Below are positions 15,475-24,073 of a DNA stretch of 35,074 nucleotides, piece after piece. The translations under genes were made by a program, and so were the position numbers. Every line of letters begins with the position of its first letter. Positions within the stretch are counted from its first letter, which is position 1. The stretch is from SKLM01 sp041687115 (GTDB taxonomy: Bacteria; Chloroflexota; Anaerolineae; B4-G1): assembly GCA_041687115.1 (NCBI GenBank), contig JAWLCP010000022.1, forward strand, positions 1 through 35,074. The letters run 5' to 3'. The notes below the pieces were generated by a model. That model ran no database searches and was not told the origin of the DNA. It saw nothing but the letters and a program-made list of their open reading frames with translations.

Positions 15475-16526
15475 GCACCAAACGTCGTAATCAGCGGAGC
15501 CTGCCCGGTGGTTTCCCCAGACAGGTTCTGCAGTGGGCCGCGGTCGCAATCCTCGTGATCATCGCCTTGCTTGTCCCCACGTTCTTGGAGAGCTACGGGC
15601 TGCACGTGATGATCATCGCATTCTGGTACGCCGTCCTCTCATCCAGTTGGTCACTGCTTGCAGGCTACGCCGGTCAGTTCTCCTTTGCTCACGTGGCTTT
15701 CACCGCCATTGGCGCCTACACCACTGGCATGCTCGGCATGCACTTCGATTGGCCCCCGCTGGTTGGCATCGTCTCCGGTGTCCTCATGGCCGGAGTGGTC
15801 GGCCTAGCGATTGGGGCCCTCGTGCTGCGCTTCAAGCCCGCCTACCTGGCGCTGTTCACCATCGCCTTCTCGGAGATCCTGCGTCTCCTCATCCGGGGTG
15901 AGCCGCAGCTCACCCGGGGAGATCACGGGCTGCGCCTGGATCCCCTCCTCCGCCTGGACGTGACCTCCCGGGTACCACACTACTATATCATGCTGGCCAT
16001 TCTGGTGGGGTGCTTATTCTTGATGCACTGGCTAGTGAGTTCTCGCATCGGCCTGTTTCTGCGGGCAATTCGTGAGGACGAGGAGGCAGCCGCCGCTCGA
16101 GGCGTGGACGTCGTGCGGTATAAGGTGTTCGCTTTTGCCATTACCAGCATGATCGCTGGCCTGGCCGGTGCCTTCTACGGCCACTACACCACAATCCTCA
16201 GCCCCAACATGTTGGTCCTCACACAGATGGGTCTGGTAATGTCCATGGCCATTATTGGCGGCGTGGAGAATCTCATCGCCGCGGCTTTCGGCGGCATCCT
16301 GATCCAGGTCGGCCTGGAGCTCCTGCGGGAGTTCGGGCCCTGGCGCTTGGTCATCTTCGGCGCCCTGCTGATGATCATGCTGCGCTTCGCTCGCAATGGC
16401 CTGCTCACGCCGCTCTTCCGACTTCTGTTCGACCACGGCCCGCAGGCGGAAATGCAGGAGGGCACCGGGGCCGCTGCCGAGGAAGCCGCACCGGTGGCCG
16501 AGGAGGTCACAGCCGATGGAGCTTGA
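15471..16526 (+). CDS. livM: Branched-chain amino acid-type ABC transporter permease LivM
   Basis: A 351-residue membrane permease. After a short basic N-terminus there are about nine hydrophobic segments. AGYAGQFSFAHVAFTAIGAYT near residue 64 is the LivM hallmark, and AIREDEEAAAARGVDVVRYKVFAFA near residue 200 is the cytoplasmic loop that contacts the ATPases. The final 40 residues or so are a hydrophilic, alanine/glutamate-rich tail (AAAEEAAPVAEEV) beyond the last membrane segment, which is longer than usual. Its start overlaps livH by 4 bases and its end overlaps livG by 11 bases, so production of the complex is tightly linked. Confidence 0.93.
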   Translation: MSTKRRNQRSLPGGFPRQVLQWAAVAILVIIALLVPTFLESYGLHVMIIAFWYAVLSSSWSLLAGYAGQFSFAHVAFTAIGAYTTGMLGMHFDWPPLVGIVSGVLMAGVVGLAIGALVLRFKPAYLALFTIAFSEILRLLIRGEPQLTRGDHGLRLDPLLRLDVTSRVPHYYIMLAILVGCLFLMHWLVSSRIGLFLRAIREDEEAAAARGVDVVRYKVFAFAITSMIAGLAGAFYGHYTTILSPNMLVLTQMGLVMSMAIIGGVENLIAAAFGGILIQVGLELLREFGPWRLVIFGALLMIMLRFARNGLLTPLFRLLFDHGPQAEMQEGTGAAAEEAAPVAEEVTADGA

Positions 16527-17235
16527 GATTCAGAACCTGGTCAAACGTTTCGGCGGTATCACGGCCCTGGACGGGATCTCGCTCAGCGTATCCGGCAACC
16601 AATTGATTGGGCTGATCGGGCCAAATGGATCGGGGAAGACCACGCTGGTAAATACGATCGGGGGGATCTACCGCCCTAACGACGGGGACATCCTGTTCGA
16701 CGGTAAGACCATCGCGTCACTCAAGCCGAACCAGGTGGCCCGACGGGGAATCGGACGCACGTTTCAGGTCACCCGGGCGTTCCGTCGCATGACGGTGATC
16801 GAAAACCTGCTGGTGCCTGCTTTGGCCCTCCATCCCGAGAGGGGGCGAAGCCTGTGGAAGGAACGGGCACGAGAGGTGCTCGACTTCCTCACGATGGATC
16901 ACCTGCGACATGATTACGCCCGCAGTCTGTCCGGCGGGCAGCAGAAGCTCCTGGAGCTGGGACAGGTGATGATGATCGATCCTGATCTGATCCTCCTGGA
17001 CGAACCCTTCGCCGGGGTACATCCCAAGCTGATGGAAACCATCTTTGACTACATCTCCACACTCCACGAACAGGGCAAGTCCTTCATCGTGATCAGTCAC
17101 GATATGACATCCATCTTCACCCTCAGCCAGCGCTTGGTGGTGCTCAACTACGGCAGCGTCATCGCCGACGGCGATCCGAAGGACGTCAAGTATGACCAGG
17201 CCGTCATTGAAGCCTACCTCGGAGAGGAGGAGTAG
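16516..17235 (+). CDS. livG: Branched-chain amino acid-type ABC transporter ATPase LivG
   Basis: A 239-residue ATP-binding subunit. Walker A is GPNGSGKTT near residue 35, the ABC signature is LSGGQQKLLELG near residue 138, and Walker B is LILLDEPFAGV just after it, followed by the switch histidine in VISHDM. RGIGRTFQVTRAFRRMTVIENL is the Q-loop region typical of LivG. The ATG at 16516 was chosen because the family starts with LEIQNLVKRFGG and AGGAGG lies 9 bases upstream; the frame is open further back but only in shadow of livM. It overlaps the livM end by 11 bases and is followed by livF after one base. Confidence 0.94.
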   Translation: MELEIQNLVKRFGGITALDGISLSVSGNQLIGLIGPNGSGKTTLVNTIGGIYRPNDGDILFDGKTIASLKPNQVARRGIGRTFQVTRAFRRMTVIENLLVPALALHPERGRSLWKERAREVLDFLTMDHLRHDYARSLSGGQQKLLELGQVMMIDPDLILLDEPFAGVHPKLMETIFDYISTLHEQGKSFIVISHDMTSIFTLSQRLVVLNYGSVIADGDPKDVKYDQAVIEAYLGEEE

Positions 17236-17236
17236 G

Positions 17237-17935
17237 ATGCTCGAGATCGAAGACCTTTACGTCGGCTACTACAAGGACCTGAACATCTTGCAGGGCGTAT
17301 CCCTGTCGGTCCGTGGTGGGGAGATCACCGCCGTACTGGGCCCCAACGGAGTAGGCAAATCCACACTGCTGAAATCGATCTACGGCTTCGTCAAGCCTCA
17401 AGACGGGGAGATTCGCCTCCAGGGCCACGACATTGTGGGTACGCCAGCGCACCGTCTCGTGGATCTGGGCGTTTCCTACATCCCTCAGCAGCAGAGTGTC
17501 TTTCCACATATGACCGTCGAGGAGAACCTGCAACTGGGTGCATGGTCGTTCCGCCGGGATAGCCGGCGCATTCGAGAGAAGATTGAGGCCAATTACGAGC
17601 GCTTCCCGGTCCTCCGAGAGCGACGGCGCTCCCCAGCCGGCGAACTCTCCGGCGGCATGCAGCGCATGGTGGAACTCGGCCGCGTGATGATGACGGATCC
17701 CAAGCTCATCCTCGTCGACGAGCCAACCGCCGGACTGGCCATCATGCTGGCACGGGACATCTATCAGCTGCTGGTGCAGCTGAAGGAAGAAGGGATCACC
17801 ATTCTCCTTGTTGATCAGAACATCCGTCAGGCGATCAACATCTCCGACTACGTCTACATACTGGAGCTGGGCCGCAACCGGCACGAGGGCCCACGGGAGG
17901 AGTTCGACGACCTTAAGAAGGCTCTTTGGCTCTGA
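17237..17935 (+). CDS. livF: Branched-chain amino acid-type ABC transporter ATPase LivF
   Basis: A 232-residue ATP-binding subunit, partner of LivG. Walker A is GPNGVGKST near residue 36, the signature LSGGMQRMVELGR near residue 136 and Walker B LILVDEPTAGLA near residue 156. The Q-loop region ISYIPQQQSVFPHMTVEENL-like block (here VSYIPQQQSVFPHMTVEENL) is typical of LivF. The start at 17237 follows the livG stop by one base, with GGAGAGGAGGAG at 17221-17232, inside the livG coding end. It is followed after 11 bases by a proline racemase-family gene with its own AGGAGG, so the importer and the racemases are likely co-transcribed, which links transport to that chemistry. Confidence 0.94.
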   Translation: MLEIEDLYVGYYKDLNILQGVSLSVRGGEITAVLGPNGVGKSTLLKSIYGFVKPQDGEIRLQGHDIVGTPAHRLVDLGVSYIPQQQSVFPHMTVEENLQLGAWSFRRDSRRIREKIEANYERFPVLRERRRSPAGELSGGMQRMVELGRVMMTDPKLILVDEPTAGLAIMLARDIYQLLVQLKEEGITILLVDQNIRQAINISDYVYILELGRNRHEGPREEFDDLKKALWL

Positions 17936-17946
17936 GGAGGTAGGCG

Positions 17947-19074
17947 ATGAGTAGGGATATCGGCGCATTCTCAGAACTGGGGGATGTCTTCACCACGTTG
18001 GATCTGCACGTCGGGGGCGAGCCGATCCGCCTGCTCATTGACGGCCTGCCTCCCATCCCCGGTCAGACAATCAACGACAAGCGACTCTACGTCGCAGAGC
18101 ACTTCGACCATGTGCGCTTGTTGCTCACTCAAGAGCCCCGCGGTCATCGCGATATGGTGGCTGGCGTTGTCACCGATCCGGTCAGCGAGGAGGGCCGCTT
18201 CGGTATCGTCTTCATGGACACCCGGCGCTACCCCTACATGTGCGGCCACGGCACCATCGGGGCAGTGACCGCCTTCCTGGAGATGGGCTGGCTGGAGGCC
18301 GATGAGTCAGAGGTGACCGTCGTCGTAGACGCTCCTTCCGGGTCTGTGGACGCGCACGCCCGGGTGCGCAGCGCGGACGACGGACGGCCGCGTGTCGAGT
18401 CAGTGGTCATCCAGCTCGAACCCGCCTTTGCTTTCCTGTTGGACCAGCCACTTCGGGTGTCCGAGCTCGGCACAATCCCGGTGGATGTCGCCTTCGCCGG
18501 GGGATTCTTCGTCCTGGTCTCCAATGAGCACCTGGTCCAGCCACCACCTGGGGCAGCTGGAAGAAGGCCACTCGGTCCGGCGTCTCGAGCCGACTGTCTG
18601 GAGCTGTCGTCGGAGAATGCTCCCGAGTTGATCCGCGTGGGCATGGCCATCACCGAGGCAGCCAATCAGCAGATTGATGTCCAGCACCCCGCGCAGCCCT
18701 ACATCAACACCATCGACGTGGTCGAGTTCTACGATCCTCTTGGCGACGCTGAGAGACGCGGCAGGAGCGCCGTCATCTATGGGGAGGGGCATATCGATCG
18801 CTCAGCGTGTGGAACCGGCACCTCAGCCAAGATGGCCTTGCTCCACCGACGCGGTGAGCTGGCTGTGGGAGAATCCTTCATCAACGAGAGCCCTCTTGGC
18901 TCCACGTTCGAAGGACGCATCGTCGCAGAGACCACTGTTGGAGGTCATCCGCCGTGCTCAACGCAGGGGATTCCCGCTATCGTGCCGCAGATCCGCGGTG
19001 CGGCCCATCTCACCGGTCTCCATCGCTTCGTCGTGACACCCGACGATCCTTTTCCCGAAGGGTTCCTGCTCTGA
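17947..19074 (+). CDS. Proline racemase family protein A
   Basis: A 375-residue cofactor-independent racemase/epimerase. Both catalytic cysteines are present: C99 in MCGHGTIGAVTAF and C288 in DRSACGTGTSAKMALL. This favours proline racemase or 4-hydroxyproline 2-epimerase over the dehydratase relatives, in which the cysteines are replaced. The opening TLDLHVGGEPIRLLIDGLPP is the family N-terminus. It carries an insertion of about 18 residues near residue 200 (PPPGAAGRRPLG and flanking) that paralogue B lacks. The usual AFGGNF block reads VAFAGGFF. AGGAGG lies 5 bases before the ATG. It follows livF by 11 bases and precedes its paralogue, suggesting that the imported compound or a product is racemised or epimerised. 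The exact substrate is not readable. Confidence 0.9.
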   Translation: MSRDIGAFSELGDVFTTLDLHVGGEPIRLLIDGLPPIPGQTINDKRLYVAEHFDHVRLLLTQEPRGHRDMVAGVVTDPVSEEGRFGIVFMDTRRYPYMCGHGTIGAVTAFLEMGWLEADESEVTVVVDAPSGSVDAHARVRSADDGRPRVESVVIQLEPAFAFLLDQPLRVSELGTIPVDVAFAGGFFVLVSNEHLVQPPPGAAGRRPLGPASRADCLELSSENAPELIRVGMAITEAANQQIDVQHPAQPYINTIDVVEFYDPLGDAERRGRSAVIYGEGHIDRSACGTGTSAKMALLHRRGELAVGESFINESPLGSTFEGRIVAETTVGGHPPCSTQGIPAIVPQIRGAAHLTGLHRFVVTPDDPFPEGFLL

Positions 19075-19091
19075 ATACACGGCAAACTCAC

Positions 19092-20141
19092 GTGGACCTG
19101 AAGACCACAGGGTTCCTTGAGCGTGACGACCAGATCGTGACGCTCGATCTGCACGCTGGCGGTGAGCCGATTCGCCTGGTGATCGACGGGTTTCCCCCTA
19201 TTCCGGGCGAGACGATGAACGACAAGCGGCTGTACGTCGGAGAGCATCTCGATCACCTCCGTCTGCTACTCACGCAGGAGCCACGCGGTCACCGCGACAT
19301 GTTCGCGGGCGTCGTCACCGACGCGGTCAGCGAGCACGGAGATTTCGGTGTCGTGTTCATGGATCCTCGACGCTACCCTTACATGTGCGGCCACGGCACC
19401 ATCGGGGCCGTGACGGCCTTCCTGGAGATGGGTTGGCTGGAGGCTGGTGAGTCAGAGACCGTCGTTACCGTCGATGCACCGGCGGGGCCGGTGCGTGCTC
19501 TCGCTCGCCTGCGCGGGCCTGTTCGATCGGCTGGACCTCTGCGCGTCGATTCGGTCGCTATCGAGCTGGAGTCGGCCTTCGTCCTCTCCCGGAATCGAAT
19601 GCTCGACGTCCCCGGATGGGGACGCATAGCAGTGGATGTCGCTTTCGCCGGGGGATTCGGACTCCTGATCTCGAGCGAGCAGGTCGGTTTATCCATCACA
19701 CCGAGCAACGCGCCAGAGCTAGCGCGCTGCGGAATGGCGGCCATCGAAGCTGCAAATCACCAGCTGGAAGTCCAGCACCCCACACGCCCATATATGGACA
19801 CGGTGGACTCAGCCGAAATCTACGACCCGAGCTACGACACTCGCGGGCACGGCAAGAACGCGATGATCTACGGCGAGGGGCACGTAGACCGATCGGCTTG
19901 CGGGACCGGTACATCCATCAAGATGGCCTTGCTCCACCATCGGGGTCAGCTTGACGTGGGAGAGACATATGTCAACGGGGGCATCCTCGGCACCACGTTC
20001 GAGGGCCAGCTGGTGGCCGAGACGAACGTCGGAGAGCTGCCGGCCGTTGTGCCGGAGGTTCGAGGGAGCGCGCAGATCACCGGCGTGCATCAGTTCGTCG
20101 TCGATCCCCGCGACCCGTTCCCGTGTGGTTTCCTTCTATGA
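19092..20141 (+). CDS. Proline racemase family protein B (tandem paralogue)
   Basis: A 349-residue paralogue of the upstream gene. The catalytic cysteines are C99 in MCGHGTIGAVTAF and C270 in DRSACGTGTSIKMALL. I chose the GTG at 19092 because it puts the first cysteine at residue 99, exactly as in paralogue A, and aligns the N-termini. The in-frame ATG at 18954 would overlap gene A by 121 bases with unrelated sequence. No clear ribosome binding site precedes the GTG, which lies 17 bases after the stop of A, so translation may depend on coupling. Divergence is strongest between about residues 150 and 220, near the substrate-specifying half, so the two may act on different substrates or form a heteromer. 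Confidence 0.87.
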   Translation: MDLKTTGFLERDDQIVTLDLHAGGEPIRLVIDGFPPIPGETMNDKRLYVGEHLDHLRLLLTQEPRGHRDMFAGVVTDAVSEHGDFGVVFMDPRRYPYMCGHGTIGAVTAFLEMGWLEAGESETVVTVDAPAGPVRALARLRGPVRSAGPLRVDSVAIELESAFVLSRNRMLDVPGWGRIAVDVAFAGGFGLLISSEQVGLSITPSNAPELARCGMAAIEAANHQLEVQHPTRPYMDTVDSAEIYDPSYDTRGHGKNAMIYGEGHVDRSACGTGTSIKMALLHHRGQLDVGETYVNGGILGTTFEGQLVAETNVGELPAVVPEVRGSAQITGVHQFVVDPRDPFPCGFLL

Positions 20142-20157
20142 ATCGAGCGATGCGACT

Positions 20158-21780
20158 ATGACCGACCTGATCCTCATCAACGGCAGACTCCACACCCAGG
20201 ATGAGTCGTATCCGGACGCGACCGCGGTGGCCATTCGCGGCGCACGCGTGCAGGCTGTGGGCGACGACGACGAGATTCGCGCCCTGGCTCACCCCGATGC
20301 GCGCCTCATCGACCTCGAAGGGCAGCTGGTGCTGCCAGGCCTGACTGATGCCCACTTCCACTACTACGACTGGGCCCTCGGCCTGCGGCGCCTGCCCCTG
20401 GCCGAGGCAGACTCCCTCGCCGACCTCCAGCGCAGGCTGGCCCGGCGGGTTCGCGAGATCCCTCCCGGTCAATGGATCCTGGGGCAGGGCTGGAACGAGT
20501 CCCGCTGGCCTCAGCCGCGGATGCCCGTCCGCGCCGATCTGGACGCGGTCGCACCCCACCACCCGGTGATCCTGTGGCGCAACGATCTCCACCTGGCGGT
20601 GGTCAACTCGCTCGCCCTGCAAGAGGCTGGAATCAAGGCCGATACCCCCGATCCCCCGGAGGGTGTCATTGGCCGAGATGACGCCGGGCGACCCACCGGC
20701 ATCCTGCGTGAGCTCGCCATCAACTTGATCACCGACGTCATCCCGCCCCCAACCGAGGACGAGACCGTCGACGCCATGCGAGAGGGGTTCGGGATCCTTC
20801 ACCGGCTCGGCCTCACCGGCGTCCACGACTACCGCATCATGGGAGGCGCTGACGGCGCTCCCGCTTTCCGTGCCTATGAGCGCCTCCAGGCAGCGGGGGA
20901 GCTGGCCCTGCGCATGTGGATGCACATCCCCGGCGAGCGTTTGGACGAGGCCATCGCCCTGGGCCTCCGCACCGGTATGGGCGACCACTGCTTGCGCGTC
21001 GGCCACGTCAAGCTCTTCTCCGACGGGGGTCAGGGTGCCCGCACCGCCTGGATGCTGGAGCCGTACGAGGATACCGGCGACAGTGGTATGCCCCTGACGC
21101 CGATGACCGAGATCGCCCGGGCCGTCGAGCGCGCGGACCGGGCCGGACTGGCCGTGGCCATCCACGCCATCGGCGATCGCGCCAACCGGGAGCTCATCGG
21201 GGTCTTCGAGCAGGTCCTGGGGAGCGCGAGGTACGCGAACACTGCGCCGCCCGTCGCCCTTCACCGCATCGAGCACGTCCAGATGATCCGGCCCGATGAC
21301 GTCGCTCGCCTGGCCCGGCTGGACGTGGTGGGCTCGGTCCAGCCCATCCATTGCCCCGACGACATTCCGATGGTCGAGAGGTCGGTGGGACCGCGCGGGC
21401 GGTTCGCCTACCCCTTCCGGGACATGCTGGAGGCGGGGGTGAGGATGGCCTTTGGCTCCGACTGCCCCGTCGCCAGCCCGAATCCTATGTTTGGCATTCA
21501 CGCCGCCGTCACCCGCCAGGCCAGGGACGGGACCCCGCCAGGCGGGTGGTACCCGGAGCAGCGGCTCACGGTGGCCGAGGCGGTGTGGGGGTTCACCATG
21601 GGCACGGCCCTCGTGACCGGGCGGGAGGCAGACCTGGGTACCATTACGCCCGGGAAGCTGGCCGACCTCGTCATCCTTGACCGGGACATCTTTGCCCTCG
21701 AGCAAGCCGCACCGATGGACATCGCCCAGACGCAGGTGGTCATGACCATCTTCGACGGTCGCATCGTGCACGAGGGATAA
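20158..21780 (+). CDS. Amidohydrolase family protein (YtcJ-like)
   Basis: A 540-residue metal-dependent amidohydrolase of the YtcJ / N-substituted formamide deformylase group. The metal-binding HxH is H66/H68 in LTDAHFHYYD. GHVKLFSDGGQGARTAWM near residue 282 carries the family lysine block, followed by AIHAIGDRANRELI, HRIEHVQMI and FGSDCPVASPNP with the catalytic aspartate. The ATG at 20158 gives the standard start (MTDLILINGRLHTQDE) and lies 16 bases after the racemase B stop; the ribosome binding site is weak (GAGCGA). It may hydrolyse an amide or cyclic amide to release an amino acid, which would fit the importer and racemases, but members of this group act on varied substrates. Confidence 0.9.
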   Translation: MTDLILINGRLHTQDESYPDATAVAIRGARVQAVGDDDEIRALAHPDARLIDLEGQLVLPGLTDAHFHYYDWALGLRRLPLAEADSLADLQRRLARRVREIPPGQWILGQGWNESRWPQPRMPVRADLDAVAPHHPVILWRNDLHLAVVNSLALQEAGIKADTPDPPEGVIGRDDAGRPTGILRELAINLITDVIPPPTEDETVDAMREGFGILHRLGLTGVHDYRIMGGADGAPAFRAYERLQAAGELALRMWMHIPGERLDEAIALGLRTGMGDHCLRVGHVKLFSDGGQGARTAWMLEPYEDTGDSGMPLTPMTEIARAVERADRAGLAVAIHAIGDRANRELIGVFEQVLGSARYANTAPPVALHRIEHVQMIRPDDVARLARLDVVGSVQPIHCPDDIPMVERSVGPRGRFAYPFRDMLEAGVRMAFGSDCPVASPNPMFGIHAAVTRQARDGTPPGGWYPEQRLTVAEAVWGFTMGTALVTGREADLGTITPGKLADLVILDRDIFALEQAAPMDIAQTQVVMTIFDGRIVHEG

Positions 21781-21808
21781 GGTGCACATCGTGAGGGAGG
21801 CCGCGCCG

Positions 21809-22051
21809 GTGCGTGTGGAGCTTAAACTCTTCGCCACGTATCGTCGTTACCTTCCGCCGCACACCGCCGGGAACGCCTGCCACGTCACCGTTCCGGCCGG
21901 AACGCCGGTGGTTGACTTGTTGGCCGAGCTCGGTGTCCCCAGCCAACGCGGCGTCAGCGTCGTGCTCATCAACGGACACGATGCCTCACCGGACCGGGTG
22001 GTGGAGGACGGAGATGTAGTGGCCGTCTTCCCCGCCCTGGCCGGCGGTTGA
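21809..22051 (+). CDS. MoaD/ThiS-like ubiquitin-fold sulfur carrier protein
   Basis: An 80-residue beta-grasp protein ending in the diglycine ALAGG that is adenylated and thiocarboxylated in MoaD- and ThiS-type sulfur carriers. VELKLFATYRRYLPP at the N-terminus and VNGxx-like block VLINGHDASPDRVVEDGDVVAVFPALAGG (split here as VLINGHDASPDRV and VEDGDVVAVFPALAGG) match MoaD. I chose the GTG at 21809, with AGGGAGG 8 bases upstream; an in-frame GTG at 21782 directly after the amidohydrolase stop is also possible. AOR2 starts 34 bases later. MoaD-like genes are often found next to AOR genes, whose cofactor is tungsto-bispterin, so a role in making the dithiolene sulfur of that cofactor is likely. 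Confidence 0.85.
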   Translation: MRVELKLFATYRRYLPPHTAGNACHVTVPAGTPVVDLLAELGVPSQRGVSVVLINGHDASPDRVVEDGDVVAVFPALAGG

Positions 22052-22085
22052 GCTTCTTACCATAGTTTACGGAGGAAAGACTGGG

Positions 22086-23948
22086 ATGTTTGGATGGCAC
22101 GGCAAGGTGCTCAGGGTGGACCTGACCAGCGAGACCATCTCCATCGAGGAGATCGATCCTCAGGTGGCCAAGGACTTCATCGGTGGCCGAGGATGGGCGA
22201 TCAAGGTCCTCTACGATGAGGTGGACCCAGGCGTGGACCCCCTGTCACCCGAGAATAAGCTCTTCTTCGCTTCCGGCCCGCTTACGGGCACACCGGCCCC
22301 GACTGGGAACCGCTACATGGTCACCACCAAGGCGCCCCTCACCGGGGCGATCGCTTGCTCGAACTCGGGCGGCACGTACCCCACGGAGATGAAACGGACC
22401 GGCTTCGATATGTTCATCTTCGAGGGAAGGGCGGAACGGCCGGTGTACGTCTGGATCAACGCCGACGGCTCGGGAGACGGGCCGGACGTGGAGATCCGCC
22501 CGGCGCCCCACCTGTGGGGCAAGCCGGTCCCCGAGACCACGGAGACACTGCTCCAGGAGACGGACGGAAAGGCCCGCGTGGCCTGCATCGGCCCGGCCGG
22601 CGAGCGGCTGGTCAAGCTGGCCAGCATCATGAACGACAAGCATCGCGCAGCGGGCCGCTCCGGCGTGGGGGCCGTCATGGGGAGCAAGAACCTCAAGGCC
22701 GTGGTGGTGCGCGGCAGAGAGGGGGTGAATCTGGCCGAGCCCGATCAGATGCGCGAGCTCTGTCGGGAGGTGCGGCGCCAGGTGGCTGCCGACGTGAAGA
22801 AGGGGTCCACGCTCCGGGAGTACGGCACGGCGTACGTGCCCAACGTCACCAACGAGATCGGCATCCTCCCCACCCACAACTTCCAGACCGGCGTCTTCGA
22901 GGGCGTGGAGGGCATCACCGGCGAGGTGCTGACGGAGAAGTACCTGGTGCGGCCGAAGCCGTGCTTCGGCTGCCCCATCGCCTGTGGTCGGAGCACAGAC
23001 CTCAAGGGCTCCCGGTACGAAGGCGACGGCGAAGGCCCGGAGTACGAGACCATCGCCTCCCTGGGGAGCGCCTGCGGTCTGGACGACATGGCGGCGGTCA
23101 CCAAGGCCAACTACCTCTGCAACGAGCTGGGCCTCGACACCATCTCCACCGGGGTCACCATCGCCTGCGCGATGGAGCTATACGAGAAGGGGATCCTGCC
23201 GGAGGCGGACGTCGGCATGCCGCTCCGTTTTGGAGACGCCGATGCCGTGATCCAGTTGGTGGAGAAGACGGCCTACCGCGACGGCTTCGGGGACGTCCTG
23301 GCCGAGGGCAGCTACCGTATGGCAGACCGGTACGGCCATCCCGAGCTCTCCATCACGGCCAAGAAGCAGGAGTTCCCCGGCTACGACCCCCGTGGCTCGA
23401 AGGGCATGGGGCTCCTGTACGCCACCTCCAACGTTGGCGCCTCCCACATGGCGGGCGACCTGGCCTACATGGAGGTGTTCGGCGTCCCCAAAAAGATCGA
23501 CCCCCTGACCATTGAGCGGAAGCCCTGGTACATCAAGCACTTCGAGGATCTCTTCACCATCATCGACGCCGCCGGGCTCTGCGTCTTCCTCTCCATCCGC
23601 TACCTCTGCGACGCGACGGATGAGGTGATGCCCACCCGGCTCACCCAGCTACTCAATCTGGCCACCGGGGCGGGCTACACGGTGGAGAGTCTGCTGGAGG
23701 CTGGGGACCGCGTCTACACGCTGGAGCGTCTCTTCCTGAACCGGGCCGGCTTCACCCGCGCCGACGACACCCTGCCCAGGCGCATGCTGGAGGAGCCCAT
23801 GCCGGAAGGCCCTGCTGCCGGCCACGTGGTCGAGCTGGATGAGATGCTGCCCGAGTTCTACCGGCTGCGGGGCTGGGACGAGGACGGCATCCCCACGGAC
23901 GATAGGCTTGCCGAGCTGGGGCTCGACCGCCGGGAAGGGCTGGGCTAG
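22086..23948 (+). CDS. aor: Aldehyde:ferredoxin oxidoreductase family protein (AOR2)
   Basis: A 620-residue AOR that should oxidise aldehydes to carboxylic acids with ferredoxin as acceptor, using a tungsto-bispterin and one [4Fe-4S] cluster. The N-terminal WHGKVLRVDLTSETISIEEI and FIGGRGWAIKVLYDE are standard. AGRSGVGAVMGSKNLKAVVV is the first pterin-binding block and GYDPRGSKGMGLLYATSNVG the second. The cluster ligands are C293, C296, C300 and C499. These motifs are nearer to characterised AORs than those of AOR1. GGAGG lies 10 bases before the ATG, which is slightly far. It follows the MoaD-like gene by 34 bases. A 125-base gap separates it from the next aminotransferase. Confidence 0.94.
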   Translation: MFGWHGKVLRVDLTSETISIEEIDPQVAKDFIGGRGWAIKVLYDEVDPGVDPLSPENKLFFASGPLTGTPAPTGNRYMVTTKAPLTGAIACSNSGGTYPTEMKRTGFDMFIFEGRAERPVYVWINADGSGDGPDVEIRPAPHLWGKPVPETTETLLQETDGKARVACIGPAGERLVKLASIMNDKHRAAGRSGVGAVMGSKNLKAVVVRGREGVNLAEPDQMRELCREVRRQVAADVKKGSTLREYGTAYVPNVTNEIGILPTHNFQTGVFEGVEGITGEVLTEKYLVRPKPCFGCPIACGRSTDLKGSRYEGDGEGPEYETIASLGSACGLDDMAAVTKANYLCNELGLDTISTGVTIACAMELYEKGILPEADVGMPLRFGDADAVIQLVEKTAYRDGFGDVLAEGSYRMADRYGHPELSITAKKQEFPGYDPRGSKGMGLLYATSNVGASHMAGDLAYMEVFGVPKKIDPLTIERKPWYIKHFEDLFTIIDAAGLCVFLSIRYLCDATDEVMPTRLTQLLNLATGAGYTVESLLEAGDRVYTLERLFLNRAGFTRADDTLPRRMLEEPMPEGPAAGHVVELDEMLPEFYRLRGWDEDGIPTDDRLAELGLDRREGLG

Positions 23949-24073
23949 ACGTCCCGTTCACGTGCCCCACTCATTTGAGACCGCGCCGGAGCTGATTCAC
24001 AACGTCATCCTGAGATTGCTTCGCGATCCGACAGGCGAGGCGACGACAGGCGAATCCACACCTAGGAGAGACG

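Noticed and set aside
18954..19091. Upstream ATG start for proline racemase B
   Set aside because: It would overlap gene A by 121 bases, and the extra residues have no similarity to the family. The GTG at 19092 aligns exactly with paralogue A.
20077..21837. A 586-codon open frame on the minus strand opposite the amidohydrolase
   Set aside because: It has no recognised motif, while the plus strand has all amidohydrolase metal motifs.
24040..24060. Short direct repeat CGACAGGCGA near the leader of the aminotransferase gene
   Set aside because: Two 10-base copies in a GC-rich gap are not enough to call a regulatory site.
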